Shown here in pieces: positions 8,420 through 16,980 of a DNA stretch of 64,000 nt. Positions within the stretch are counted from its first letter, which is position 1, and each line of letters starts with the position of its first letter. The stretch covers positions 101,587 to 165,586 of the forward strand of contig JAFECG010000030.1 of assembly GCA_018242215.1 (NCBI GenBank), read 5' to 3'. This DNA is from Pseudomonadota bacterium. GTDB taxonomy: Bacteria; Pseudomonadota; Alphaproteobacteria; Rhizobiales; Hyphomicrobiaceae. Under the pieces are notes generated by a model, which saw only the letters and a list, made by a program, of their open reading frames with translations, did no database searches and had not been told where the DNA came from. Position numbers and translations under genes: made by a program.

Positions 8420-9951
8420 CGGCCGCAGTTGGAAGTGCCGCGCAAAGCGGAGCCGAAACGCTTCTGCAAACGGGTTCCGTGGCGAGCGGCGGAGGCCGCA
8501 ACCATATAAAACATTCCGATAAGATTCCATGTCAAGCCGAGGAGGCTTCGCAACAGGCGACCATGACGGCGCTCAATAGTTCCGATATGCCTGTCGAGCA
8601 GACGGAAAAGACTTCGAAGCGAAAGCACAGCAACACAAATTCAAGCGACGACGACACCTCGTTCGAAGACACGTTCGACAGCATCGGTCAGGAAGCATCG
8701 AAGGACGATAAAGGGAAGAAGATCGACCTTTCGCAAATCGGTTTGGTCGGTCTTCCGATCGTGCAGCAAGCCGTAAATAACGTGCAGACAGAGAATTCCA
8801 ACACCGATCAAAAAACGCCGGATAAATCACCTGCCACGGGCCGAGCGGTAACTCTGCTGAGGCAGGATAGCATCCTTGCCCTGATGGACGCGAAAGATCG
8901 GATCTTCTCAAACGCCCGCGATGGAATGGCTGTAGACAAACCGGCCGAACAGGTTTTCGCGAAAGGCAATACCGCCGACGAAGTGGCGACGCCGATAACA
9001 GTCGATCGGCAGGAGACGCATTGGAACTTCGATAATAAGGTTGTAACGAACGCAGCATTGCAGGTTTCGGCGCTACAGAGCCACGGTCCCAATCTAGTGC
9101 AAGCGGCCACGATAACGGTCTCGAAAGAGAAGCCGTCCGAATCGACCGTGGCCTTAACCGTTACGGCGCAGAAGGCGCCGCCCCAGACAGTCGCGACGCC
9201 GGAGATAGAACCGCCATCGAACTTGTCATTCAGCGATACGAGCGGGCAAAGCACGAGCAATTCCGGCAATGGCGGGCAGACCGGTGCGCAGCTTCAAAGC
9301 TCGGCCTCTGCCAATACAACGGAACGCAAGATCGAAAAAGCTGATCCGTCTCCATCGATCGATCAGATATTCACGGCAAGTGGGAAGCCGGCTCAGGCGC
9401 CGACAACTGCAGTCGACCAGGTGCGCAACGGTATCGTCGATAATCTTTCGGATGGCACCACCGACCAATTAGTAAGTAAGTCGAGCACGGTATCTTCAAG
9501 CCGTCCCGTCGCGGCCCCGGTTCTGCGAACGCTGGATCTGACGCTATCTCCCGAAGATCTCGGCTCGGTGAAACTGCGCTTAAGCCTCAAATCCAACTCG
9601 CTGGCCATCGAAGCCGAGGCGTCGAAAGCATCGACGGCAAAATTGCTGAATGACGATCGCGTGTCGCTCGAGCGCGGACTGCGCGATGCGGGTTACGACG
9701 TTTCGAGCATGAAGGTAACAGACGCCTCGGCGAGCAACTCGGCGAACTCAAGCAATTGGCAAGCGGGTGGATCGCCGCCCCGGGACGGCGATCAGGCAAG
9801 ATCGGGATTTGCCGGGCGACAAGATAGCAATGCGCAGAACCGTGATGGCGCAATGTTCAATCAGCCTCAGCGCCGTCAGAAAGAAGACAATCCTCAGACC
9901 ACGACGGCAGACCTGACCAACGGCCGCCTTGGGAATGCGCTCTATATCTAG
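8416..9951 (+). CDS. fliK: FliK, flagellar hook-length control protein (rhizobial MotD)
   Basis: FliK measures hook length and switches export from hook to filament substrates. The 511-residue protein is low-complexity, Ser/Thr/Asn/Gln-rich and probably unfolded for most of its length. A conserved C-terminal Flg_hook domain at about residues 365-440 contains LDLTLSPEDLGSVKLRL and LRDAGYDVSSMKV. It overlaps motC by four bases and is the last gene of the fliF-motB-motC-fliK run. In rhizobia the same position was first called motD and later recognised as fliK. Confidence 0.9.
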   Translation: MTAAVGSAAQSGAETLLQTGSVASGGGRNHIKHSDKIPCQAEEASQQATMTALNSSDMPVEQTEKTSKRKHSNTNSSDDDTSFEDTFDSIGQEASKDDKGKKIDLSQIGLVGLPIVQQAVNNVQTENSNTDQKTPDKSPATGRAVTLLRQDSILALMDAKDRIFSNARDGMAVDKPAEQVFAKGNTADEVATPITVDRQETHWNFDNKVVTNAALQVSALQSHGPNLVQAATITVSKEKPSESTVALTVTAQKAPPQTVATPEIEPPSNLSFSDTSGQSTSNSGNGGQTGAQLQSSASANTTERKIEKADPSPSIDQIFTASGKPAQAPTTAVDQVRNGIVDNLSDGTTDQLVSKSSTVSSSRPVAAPVLRTLDLTLSPEDLGSVKLRLSLKSNSLAIEAEASKASTAKLLNDDRVSLERGLRDAGYDVSSMKVTDASASNSANSSNWQAGGSPPRDGDQARSGFAGRQDSNAQNRDGAMFNQPQRRQKEDNPQTTTADLTNGRLGNALYI

Positions 9952-9961
9952 GTAGTCGGAG

Positions 9962-10315
9962 ATGATGCAGCAGGAACTGACCGGCACTGGGCTTCGCGGT
10001 CCCTTTCCGCTCGCGCCGGACGCCATCGAAGAGGAACTCGTTGATAAATGCCCGGGCGCCTATGCCCTTGGCTTCATCGACCACCTCGGACGATTCTCGA
10101 TTACTTATGTCGGGAGCGCCGGAGAAGATCTCAAGTCACAATTAAGATCGCACATCGGAACCGCGGCCCAGTTCAAGTTCCGCCACTTCGCAGAGCAGAG
10201 GCAGGCGTTCGAGAAAGAGTGCGAAATGTTTCACCAGTTCATGCCGACCGGGAATTTTCTGCACCCTAGCCGGCCGCACGGAGCGGATTGGACATGTCCG
10301 CGATGTCGGAAATAG
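9962..10315 (+). CDS. Small GIY-YIG-like protein, function unknown
   Basis: The 117-residue protein starts 10 bases after fliK with a TCGGAG ribosome site. Its core resembles a GIY-YIG fold: GAYALGFIDHLGRF, then TYVGSAGEDLKSQLRSHI, then a helix with FEKECEMFHQF, where Tyr, Arg/His and Glu sit at roughly nuclease-like positions. It ends with HPSRPHGADWTCPRC, where CPRC and nearby His could bind a metal. Whether it has nuclease activity cannot be told from sequence. The close spacing suggests co-transcription with fliK. Its 3' end overlaps the convergent gene at 10266-10511 by 50 bases. Confidence 0.65.
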   Translation: MMQQELTGTGLRGPFPLAPDAIEEELVDKCPGAYALGFIDHLGRFSITYVGSAGEDLKSQLRSHIGTAAQFKFRHFAEQRQAFEKECEMFHQFMPTGNFLHPSRPHGADWTCPRCRK

Positions 10316-10511
10316 CGCGGGGCTTTGCGACAAGCCCAAGAACGTCGGCCAAGGCCTGATGATAGCCGGCATGCCAATACGCGCATTCGACCGTATCGCG
10401 ATCGAGATGAAGCTGAGCGCAGAGCTTCTCCGCCCAGTCGCCGCCGAGCTGCGCACCGATGCCCGCCATACGAGCCCGCAACATCTTGAGATCGGCGCGT
10501 GCGTCTTCCAT
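10266..10511 (-). CDS. Small conserved-looking protein, unknown
   Basis: An 81-residue frame on the minus strand with a plausible start (ATG 10511 behind GGGGAAAG; a GTG one codon earlier is possible). The product begins MEDARADLKMLRARMAG and contains ECAYWHAGYHQALADVLGLV, a soluble helical pattern with no membrane segment. I do not recognise the family. Its tail overlaps the convergent GIY-YIG-like gene by 50 bases. It is kept because the start, composition and gap-filling position are gene-like. Another minus frame (10231-10533) covers the same DNA but reads like noise. Confidence 0.55.
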   Translation of the reverse strand: MEDARADLKMLRARMAGIGAQLGGDWAEKLCAQLHLDRDTVECAYWHAGYHQALADVLGLVAKPRAISDIADMSNPLRAAG

Positions 10512-10625
10512 CACTTTCCCCGTCGTATTCCATCCGGTCGTCCCCGGCTATCCGAGGAGAATACCCGACATTTATGGGAACATCGCCAACAGAGCATCTC
10601 GCATTTTATATAAGTTCGCGTCCGC

Positions 10626-11063
10626 TCATCTGCTGCCGGCGCGGAGCTTAGCTACATACCTGTCCATGAGGTCGTTGGCGATCATCATGCGTTGCGTGGC
10701 GAGATCCCGAAGGTCGTCTCGAACGCGATCCGGATGATTTCGGAGCGCGAATTCCCGCCTGAGAATCGCGATATCGGTTTCCGAAAAGTTAGAGTCGAGG
10801 CCGAGCTCGAGTAAGATTTTGTTAGGATCGAGCAAAGTCTCCGCGTCGAGATTGGCGTCATCGTCCGAACTGTACGGATTTTTCGGGCGACGTTCCCGTT
10901 CCGGCGATCGCCCTCGGCTGTTGGCGGCCAGCGCCCATGCCGCCTCTAGGCTATCAATCGTGAAGCGATTGGGCCTCGGCGCATCGACATGCTCATTCTC
11001 TCGAACGAACAATTCGTCGATGAGCGTTTCGAAGCTGGACGGAAGCGGTATCCGCTGATGCAT
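10626..11063 (-). CDS. J-domain-like small protein
   Basis: The 145-residue protein has a variable, charged N-terminal half. Its C-terminal 60 residues match helices II and III of a J domain: LGLDSNFSETDIAILRREFA, then the HPD signature (RNHPDRV, His near residue 115), then IANDLMDRYVAKL. J domains use HPD to stimulate DnaK-type ATPases. Here the domain lies at the C-terminus of a tiny protein, without the Gly/Phe or zinc parts of DnaJ. It sits between the fliK and ftcR blocks, on the opposite strand. A role in handling flagellar proteins is only a guess from position. Confidence 0.65.
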   Translation of the reverse strand: MHQRIPLPSSFETLIDELFVRENEHVDAPRPNRFTIDSLEAAWALAANSRGRSPERERRPKNPYSSDDDANLDAETLLDPNKILLELGLDSNFSETDIAILRREFALRNHPDRVRDDLRDLATQRMMIANDLMDRYVAKLRAGSR

Positions 11064-11156
11064 CCGGATGTTGATCAGTGTGAGAGAAGATGGAGCAGCG
11101 CGATGCTATGGCCTTCAGCTTGCGGAGCGCTGACCATTCATGTGCCGTTTCGCCGC

Positions 11157-11507
11157 TCAGGGTCGCCGCGTCGATTTTTGCAGCGTGACGGCTTTGCCGA
11201 AATAATCGCGACCGAGATTTTCGAAATCGAGCCGCTCGTCGACGTCGGGCACCGGTTGAAGAAATTCGATGCCGATATGGCGATCTCTCAGCCAGGATAC
11301 GCGTCCCTCGATCATGGTTCCGTCGAAAAGCGTAAGAGTCGCGCCCTCGTCGACATTCGGAACGATGCCATCGAGGACGCTTATCTTTGCGCCGGACTCC
11401 GACAGATCTACGAGATCGCAAATGAGGTGCAGGCCACGGAATTGAATGGCGATGTGCTGACGCGCCATATGTCGAAGGTCATTGCGTCTTTCATCATTCG
11501 AGTTCAT
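11157..11507 (-). CDS. PilZ domain protein (probable c-di-GMP receptor)
   Basis: A single PilZ domain of 116 residues. The c-di-GMP motifs are visible: RNDLR near the start (RxxxR type) and DLSESGAKISV (D/NxSxxG). A C-terminal barrel strand follows (GRVSWLRDRHIGIEFLQPV). I chose ATG 11507 because GGAAGAG lies directly upstream and the domain starts there; the frame stays open to 11573, adding 22 basic residues with no ribosome site. PilZ proteins next to flagellar genes often tune motor speed or reversal, but the target here is unknown. Confidence 0.8.
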   Translation of the reverse strand: MNSNDERRNDLRHMARQHIAIQFRGLHLICDLVDLSESGAKISVLDGIVPNVDEGATLTLFDGTMIEGRVSWLRDRHIGIEFLQPVPDVDERLDFENLGRDYFGKAVTLQKSTRRP

Positions 11508-11984
11508 CTCTTCCGGGATAATGACTCGCTGCCGAAATTCGCGTGTAAACCGCCGAAATTTAGTTCCCTTCATGGACGCACCGGCGTGGACTCGCGCTTA
11601 TGACGGCTCGAACGAAGTTCGATCGCCGCGTAGAGTTGATCAATTTGCTTTCCGCTCTTCACGGGCAATCTCTAATTAAAGCACCAATTGATTTATGCGC
11701 GCCGTAAGAAATCTCACCGAATTGGCGCTTAATAGTAACAAGTCGGAAACGAATGCGGATAATCCAGACGAATTATTCCGATCGAGGAGAAATCACCGTC
11801 GAGCGACAGCACTGCGAGCGCACCCTCATAAATAACGAAGTCGATGTAGCGGCAACAAGGTGTGGCTTCGGATTGATTTGCAGTGGCATTTTCGACCCAG
11901 GCAATTCTCAAATAATTGTTAATAAGTGGCGTGAATCACTGTATTTCCTTCGGTGCCAATGATTTGCGGGGCTTGGGGGAAATC
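11508..11984. other. Divergent intergenic region between the PilZ gene and ftcR
   Basis: About 480 AT-richer bases hold the promoters of the leftward PilZ gene and the rightward ftcR. The sequence contains several TTAA words (for example TTAATAGTAAC near 11730 and GTTAATAAG near 11920), but none forms a good TTAA-N7-TTAA CtrA box. No RNA gene or convincing small ORF was seen. A GGGGGA ribosome site precedes ftcR. Confidence 0.5.
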
Positions 11985-12815
11985 ATGTTCGTGGTGCTTG
12001 ACGACCGTGCAACGGTCGGAGGGGGATATGTCGCGTGCTTTGAACGCGAAGGTGTGGCTGCAACAGCGGTGGATCCGTCGGAATTCTTCGAATGGTTCGA
12101 GCTGATCAACGACTCCGATGTCTCGGTCATCGAGGGATTTTTGCTCGGCGCCGTGTCGAACAGGCGGCAAATCTCAGCGCGGATTCGGTCGCGCTGCCGC
12201 GCTCCGCTTATTGGTCTGATCGAAACAAGAGCTTTAAGCGAAACACTTGAATTATTCTCCCTCGGCTTCGACGATGTTTTGGCAAAGCCATTCCACGTCC
12301 GGGAAATATTGGCGCGCAGCGGAGCAATTCGCCGTCGCATGCAAATGACCGACGAATGCGTCGACATCGGCGGCATCCGCATATTTTTCGACGGTCGCGA
12401 TCCGATCGTCAGCGGTGAGGTTCTCCCCTTGCCCCGCCGGGAACGAAGGATCCTTGAATGCCTGGTCCTGAGCCGCAATACGCGCATCACGAAGACGCAG
12501 ATCTTCAACCGCGTGTACGGCATTTTCAACGATGAGATTCACGAGAACGTCATCGAAAGCCATATTAGCCGGCTGCGGAAACGGCTGAAGCAGCGGCTCG
12601 GACACGATCCGATCGATTCCCAGCGGTTCCTAGGATACCGCCTGAAAGATTTCTCCAGCGAAGATGGATCGCAGCCCATTTCGGAGGCAGCAACCAGTCT
12701 CACGCAAGCCCCGGATGTTTCAATTCCTCCGAGCATCATTCGCGACGAGGAGAATGTCGATGGGTCTCTACGGAGTAATGACTACCAGCGTCTCGGGCAT
12801 GTCTGTCCAGTCTGA
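11985..12815 (+). CDS. ftcR: FtcR/Rem-type flagellar transcriptional regulator
   Basis: FtcR (Brucella) or Rem (Sinorhizobium) is an OmpR-like regulator that switches on late flagellar genes such as flgE. The 276-residue product has an N-terminal receiver-like domain (MFVVLDDRATVGGGYVACF; KPF near residue 100) and a C-terminal winged helix (RRERRILECLVLSRNTRIT, ESHISRLRKRLK, GYRLKDF). The position of the usual phospho-acceptor Asp holds Glu (VSVIEGFLLG), as in orphan receivers. The start at 11985 has GGGGGA in front. The tail after GYRLKDF is about 50 residues and runs 56 bases into flgE. Confidence 0.88.
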   Translation: MFVVLDDRATVGGGYVACFEREGVAATAVDPSEFFEWFELINDSDVSVIEGFLLGAVSNRRQISARIRSRCRAPLIGLIETRALSETLELFSLGFDDVLAKPFHVREILARSGAIRRRMQMTDECVDIGGIRIFFDGRDPIVSGEVLPLPRRERRILECLVLSRNTRITKTQIFNRVYGIFNDEIHENVIESHISRLRKRLKQRLGHDPIDSQRFLGYRLKDFSSEDGSQPISEAATSLTQAPDVSIPPSIIRDEENVDGSLRSNDYQRLGHVCPV

Positions 12816-14022
12816 CCGGATGGGCACGGTTGCCGATAACATCGCTAACATCAACACGACAGGTTACAAGGCAGCATCGACCGAGTTCGCGACCCTCATC
12901 GCGGAAGGCAGCGTCGCGGAATATGTACCGGGATCCGTATCGACCATCGCGCGCCGCGCCATCTCGCAGCAGGGTGATTTCACCTATACAAAGTCAGCAA
13001 CGGATCTTGCAGTCAGCGGCAACGGCTTCTTCATGGTCGAGAGCGCCGACGGCACACCGTACCTGACGAGGGCCGGCAACTTCGTGCCCGACGCAAACGG
13101 TGATCTCGTCAACGCTGCCGGTTTCAAACTGCTCGGTTATAATCTCCTGGACGGCAGCTCGAGTTCGGTCATGAACAGCGCGGCTGGTCTGCAGGTCGTC
13201 AGCAGCGCTTCACTGGGCATGAAGGCCACGCCTTCGACGAGCGGCACTTTCAATGCCATCCTTCCTTCAGACGCGACCGCGATCACGACTGCGGCAGACC
13301 TTCCTTCGGGAAATACAGCGTCGTCCACATATTCCGGCAAGACCTCGATCGTGACCTACGACAATCTCGGCCATCAGGTGACGCTCGACGTGTATACGGC
13401 GAAAACCGCGGATAATCAGTGGGAAATCAGCGTCTATAACGCTGCTGATGCCTCGTCGACTGGCGGATTTCCTTATTCGTCAGCGGCCATGACAACGCAG
13501 ACGCTCAATTTCGACGGCACGACCGGTGCCCTGTTGTCCACCAGCCCACAGTCGCTCAGTGTCGCCATTCCAAATGGAGCGACGCTTTCGCTCGACATCA
13601 GCAAGATGACGCAGCTTGCGTCCACTTACACGCCGCAAGAGGCCGTCGCCAACGGCAGCGCTCCGACTGCCGTCGACCGTCTTGAAATCAGCAATGATGG
13701 TACTGTGACCGCGGTCTACAAGGACGGATCCCGCGTCGATGCATTCAGGATCCCGCTCGCGACCGTGGCCAGCCCTGACAATCTCACCGCCATTTCCGGG
13801 AATGTCTACGCAACGAACAAAGAGTCTGGCGACCTGCAACTCGGAACCGCAAATAGCGGCGGCCGCGGCTCCGTCATTTCTGGGGCGCTCGAGAGCAGTA
13901 CCGTCGATCTCGCTTCAGAACTGACGACGATGGTGCAGGCGCAGCGCAACTACACGGCAAACTCGAAGGTGTTCCAGACAGGCACCGAGCTGCTGGACGT
14001 ACTTGTAAACCTCGTGCGGTGA
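12760..14022 (+). CDS. flgE: FlgE, flagellar hook protein
   Basis: FlgE polymerises into the hook. The 420-residue protein has the axial N-terminus MGLYGVMTTSVSGMSVQ with RMGTVADNIANINTTGYKA, hook-type central domains (SGNGFFMVESADGTPYLTRAG) and the axial C-terminus LTTMVQAQRNYTANSKVFQ with LLDVLVNLVR. Two in-frame ATGs exist. GAGGAG at 12747-12752 is 7 bases from ATG 12760 but only one from ATG 12754, and hook proteins begin MGLYG, so 12760 is preferred. The start lies inside the ftcR tail, which suggests translational coupling or a shared transcript. Confidence 0.96.
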   Translation: MGLYGVMTTSVSGMSVQSDRMGTVADNIANINTTGYKAASTEFATLIAEGSVAEYVPGSVSTIARRAISQQGDFTYTKSATDLAVSGNGFFMVESADGTPYLTRAGNFVPDANGDLVNAAGFKLLGYNLLDGSSSSVMNSAAGLQVVSSASLGMKATPSTSGTFNAILPSDATAITTAADLPSGNTASSTYSGKTSIVTYDNLGHQVTLDVYTAKTADNQWEISVYNAADASSTGGFPYSSAAMTTQTLNFDGTTGALLSTSPQSLSVAIPNGATLSLDISKMTQLASTYTPQEAVANGSAPTAVDRLEISNDGTVTAVYKDGSRVDAFRIPLATVASPDNLTAISGNVYATNKESGDLQLGTANSGGRGSVISGALESSTVDLASELTTMVQAQRNYTANSKVFQTGTELLDVLVNLVR

Positions 14023-14052
14023 CGAGGAGTTAGGGATTAGAAGGCCTAGCTG

Positions 14053-15531
14053 ATGACGCTCACGCAGAGTACAGCCAACGCGAGTTCAAGTCTCTCGACG
14101 ATTTCCGAGCAGATTTCGATTGTTTCGCAGAACATCGCGCGCGTAAACAATGCGGACGCGACCCGCAAGGTCGCAAACGTCGTCAGCGGGCCGGGCGGCG
14201 GTGTCAGCGTGGCCGGCATCAGCCGCACCGCGAACAAGCTGCTTCTCGACACGTATCTCACGGCCAATTCGAACAGCCAGACGCAATCGGTGATCAATTC
14301 GGCGCTCGATCAGCTGCAGAACACTGTCGGCGATACGGACTCGGAAACCTCCCCTGCATCGCTGATTGCAAAACTGACGTCATCGCTACAGGATTATTCG
14401 GCCTCGCCGCAGAACAATGCGGTGGGCGCAACGGTCGTGACCGCCGCTCAGGAGCTCGTGAATTCTCTGAACAGCGCCACGCAGTCCGTGACTGACGTGC
14501 GCAACCAGGCAGATTCGGATATTGCTGCGTCCGTCAACAACATCAATAATCTTCTCTCTCAATTCCAGACGCTGAACCAGCAAGTCGTCACCGGGACGAG
14601 CAGCGGCTCCGACGTGACAGATGCGCTCGACGCCCGTGATGCGGTTCTAAAACAATTATCGACTGAAATTGGCATCCGGACCGTTTCGCGCGACAACGGC
14701 GACATGGCGATTTACACCGACAGCGGTGTCACGCTCTTCGATAAGACGTCCCGCACGGTCACCTTCCAGCAATCCGCTAATCTTTCCCCAAGCGCTGTCG
14801 GCAATCCGGTTTACGCCGACGGTGTTCCGATTGCGGGTACCTCGCACGTCATGTCGATCAGCTCCGGAAAGCTCGCGGGGCTAGTGGAAATTCGCGACAG
14901 CATCGCGCCGACCTATCAAAGCCAGCTCGACGAGGTTGCTCGTGGGCTGATCGAGACGTTTGCCGAAAGCGATCAATCCGCGACACCGACGCTTCCCGAT
15001 GCGGCCGGCCTCTTTACATATGGTGGCGGCCCCGCCATTCCCGCATCAGGGACGGTGGTCCCGGGACTAGCAGGCTCAATCAAGGTCAATCCGAACGTCG
15101 ATCCTTCTCAAGGTGGCGACGCTTCTCTCATAAGAGATGGCGGCATCTCCGATCCGGGAAATCCCGCCTATACCTACAATACGACTGGCGGCTCCTCGTA
15201 CACCGATCGCATTCAGCAGCTCATAACGGGCCTCGATACGTCGCTCACGTTTGATCCATCGTCGCAGATCCAACAATCCGGATCCGTCGCCGATTACGCC
15301 AAGTCCTCGGTGTCCTGGCTCGAGGCCTTGAGGCAGTCGGCAAGCAATGAGGCCGAATCCCGCCAAGCGACGGCAGACCGTGCCACGTCCTCGCTCTCGC
15401 AGGCGACGGGCGTCAACCTCGATGAGGAAATGACCAATCTTCTTTCGCTGGAGAGGACGTTTCAGGCGTCGTCTCGTCTCATCAACACCGTCGACAGCAT
15501 GCTGTCGACGCTTCTCCAGGCGTCAGGCTGA
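14053..15531 (+). CDS. flgK: FlgK, hook-filament junction protein 1
   Basis: FlgK is the first of two adaptor proteins between hook and filament. The 492-residue product has the FlgK-type N-terminus (SSLSTISEQISIVSQNIARV, then GPGGGVSVAGISR) and a long Ser/Thr-rich middle with LLSQFQTLNQQVVTG. The C-terminal axial helix contains GVNLDEEMTNLLSLERTFQ and LINTVDSMLSTLLQ. It follows flgE after 30 bases and precedes flgL by 5 bases, so flgE-flgK-flgL are surely co-transcribed. Confidence 0.95.
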   Translation: MTLTQSTANASSSLSTISEQISIVSQNIARVNNADATRKVANVVSGPGGGVSVAGISRTANKLLLDTYLTANSNSQTQSVINSALDQLQNTVGDTDSETSPASLIAKLTSSLQDYSASPQNNAVGATVVTAAQELVNSLNSATQSVTDVRNQADSDIAASVNNINNLLSQFQTLNQQVVTGTSSGSDVTDALDARDAVLKQLSTEIGIRTVSRDNGDMAIYTDSGVTLFDKTSRTVTFQQSANLSPSAVGNPVYADGVPIAGTSHVMSISSGKLAGLVEIRDSIAPTYQSQLDEVARGLIETFAESDQSATPTLPDAAGLFTYGGGPAIPASGTVVPGLAGSIKVNPNVDPSQGGDASLIRDGGISDPGNPAYTYNTTGGSSYTDRIQQLITGLDTSLTFDPSSQIQQSGSVADYAKSSVSWLEALRQSASNEAESRQATADRATSSLSQATGVNLDEEMTNLLSLERTFQASSRLINTVDSMLSTLLQASG

Positions 15532-15536
15532 TACTC

Positions 15537-16598
15537 ATGATTTCTTCATCATTCATATCCTCAGCCTCTATCACTGACGAGACACGTCGCTCGATGGCGC
15601 GACTGCAGTCTCAGCTCGTCGATGCTCAAAAAGAACTGTCGACGGGAAGGCACGCGGACGTCGGCGTGACGCTTGGCGCGACGACGGGCGTTAGCGTCTC
15701 GATGCGCCAGGACATGGACCAGATCCAGGCCATCGAGAATTCGAATAACCTTGTCCTCAATCGGCTGACCGCATCGCAGGATGCATTGTCAACGATATCG
15801 ACGAGCACGTCGAATTTCTTGTCCGCCCTCATCACGGGCCAGACGGCGGGAACGTCACAGGATACGCTTGTTCAGGCCGCAACCGCGGGTATGCAGACGC
15901 TGCAGGACCAGCTCAACGCATCGCTCGACGGGCAATACCTCTTTTCCGGCATCAATTCTGACGTCCAGCCGATGGACGACTATTTTGGTTCACCGCCCTC
16001 CGCCGGTCAGCAGGCGGTGACGAACGCGTTTGTTGCCAAATTCGGAATCACTCCGGATGATCCGGCTGTCGCTAATATTTCGCCAAGCGACATGCAGGAC
16101 TTCCTCGATAATGATTTTGCCAATCTTTTTTCTGGCTCGAACTGGTCGAGCACGTGGTCGGCAGCGTCCGACAAGCCCGTGAGCAATCGTATTTCGCGGA
16201 CCGAAGTCGTCAATACATCCGTCACTGCGAACGACAGTACCTTCAGCAATCTGACCCAGGCATTGACCATGGTGGCGGGTTTGGGCTTGGCAAACATGAG
16301 CAGTGGGACGCAGCAGGTGATCATCGCCAAGGCGCGAGAGTTGACCGCGAACGTCACGGGCAGCCTCACGCAGGTTCAATCGGCACTCGGCGTCACGCAG
16401 CAGCGCATCACGGATTCGAACGATCAGATCGATACCCAAGTCGATTTTCTCACCAAATCGATCGACAACCTTGAGCAGATCGATCCCGCTGCAGTCACGA
16501 CACAGCTTTCACAGATTTCCACGGCTCTGCAGGCGGCGTACTCGCTGACGAACCAGCTGAACAACCTGAGCATCCTCAATTATCTCAGTAATCCGTAA
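15537..16598 (+). CDS. flgL: FlgL, hook-filament junction protein 2
   Basis: FlgL joins FlgK to the flagellin filament. The 353-residue protein shows the flagellin-like N-terminal helix (ETRRSMARLQSQLVDAQKELSTGR is too long to be anything but this D0/D1 type) and a middle with LDGQYLFSGINSD, the usual FlgL segment. The C-terminal coiled region ends QLNNLSILNYLSNP. It starts 5 bases after flgK. It lacks the flagellin start MSSINTN and its centre differs, so it is not a second flagellin. Confidence 0.93.
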   Translation: MISSSFISSASITDETRRSMARLQSQLVDAQKELSTGRHADVGVTLGATTGVSVSMRQDMDQIQAIENSNNLVLNRLTASQDALSTISTSTSNFLSALITGQTAGTSQDTLVQAATAGMQTLQDQLNASLDGQYLFSGINSDVQPMDDYFGSPPSAGQQAVTNAFVAKFGITPDDPAVANISPSDMQDFLDNDFANLFSGSNWSSTWSAASDKPVSNRISRTEVVNTSVTANDSTFSNLTQALTMVAGLGLANMSSGTQQVIIAKARELTANVTGSLTQVQSALGVTQQRITDSNDQIDTQVDFLTKSIDNLEQIDPAAVTTQLSQISTALQAAYSLTNQLNNLSILNYLSNP

Positions 16599-16635
16599 CA
16601 GGCGGCATCCAAAAGAGAACGTCCGGAAGGCAAAA

Positions 16636-16980
16636 ATGTATAAGTTCTCATACGAAGAAACGCTAAGCGATTCCGGTAGCCGGCAGCGCGATAACGAGCG
16701 TCAGGCCATTGAGCAGTCGGTTACACTTCTGAGATCCGCCGAGAAAGCGGGACCGAACTCGCGCGAAGCCGTCGACGCCATCATCTTCCTGAACCGGCTA
16801 TGGAGCTTTTTCCTCGAAGACCTGGCAAAGCCCGAAAATGGTTTGCCGGACGACGTCCGCGCGAAGCTCATCTCGATCGGCATCTGGATGCTGAAAGAGG
16901 CCGAGGCGATCAGCCATGGAAAATCACGAAATTTCGCTGGTCTGATCGATATTTCAAACGTTATCGCGGAAGGGCTCTGA
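16636..16980 (+). CDS. flaF: FlaF, flagellin assembly regulator
   Basis: FlaF acts with FlbT in alphaproteobacteria to control flagellin synthesis and secretion. The 114-residue protein matches the family: MYKFSYEETLSDSG start, REREAIEQS-type helix, LNRLWSFFLEDLAKPENGLP and a helical end (LISIGIWMLKEAEAI). A purine-rich ribosome site (GGAAGGC) precedes it. Its TGA shares one base with the flbT ATG. flaF-flbT side by side after flgL is the standard rhizobial order. Confidence 0.93.
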   Translation: MYKFSYEETLSDSGSRQRDNERQAIEQSVTLLRSAEKAGPNSREAVDAIIFLNRLWSFFLEDLAKPENGLPDDVRAKLISIGIWMLKEAEAISHGKSRNFAGLIDISNVIAEGL

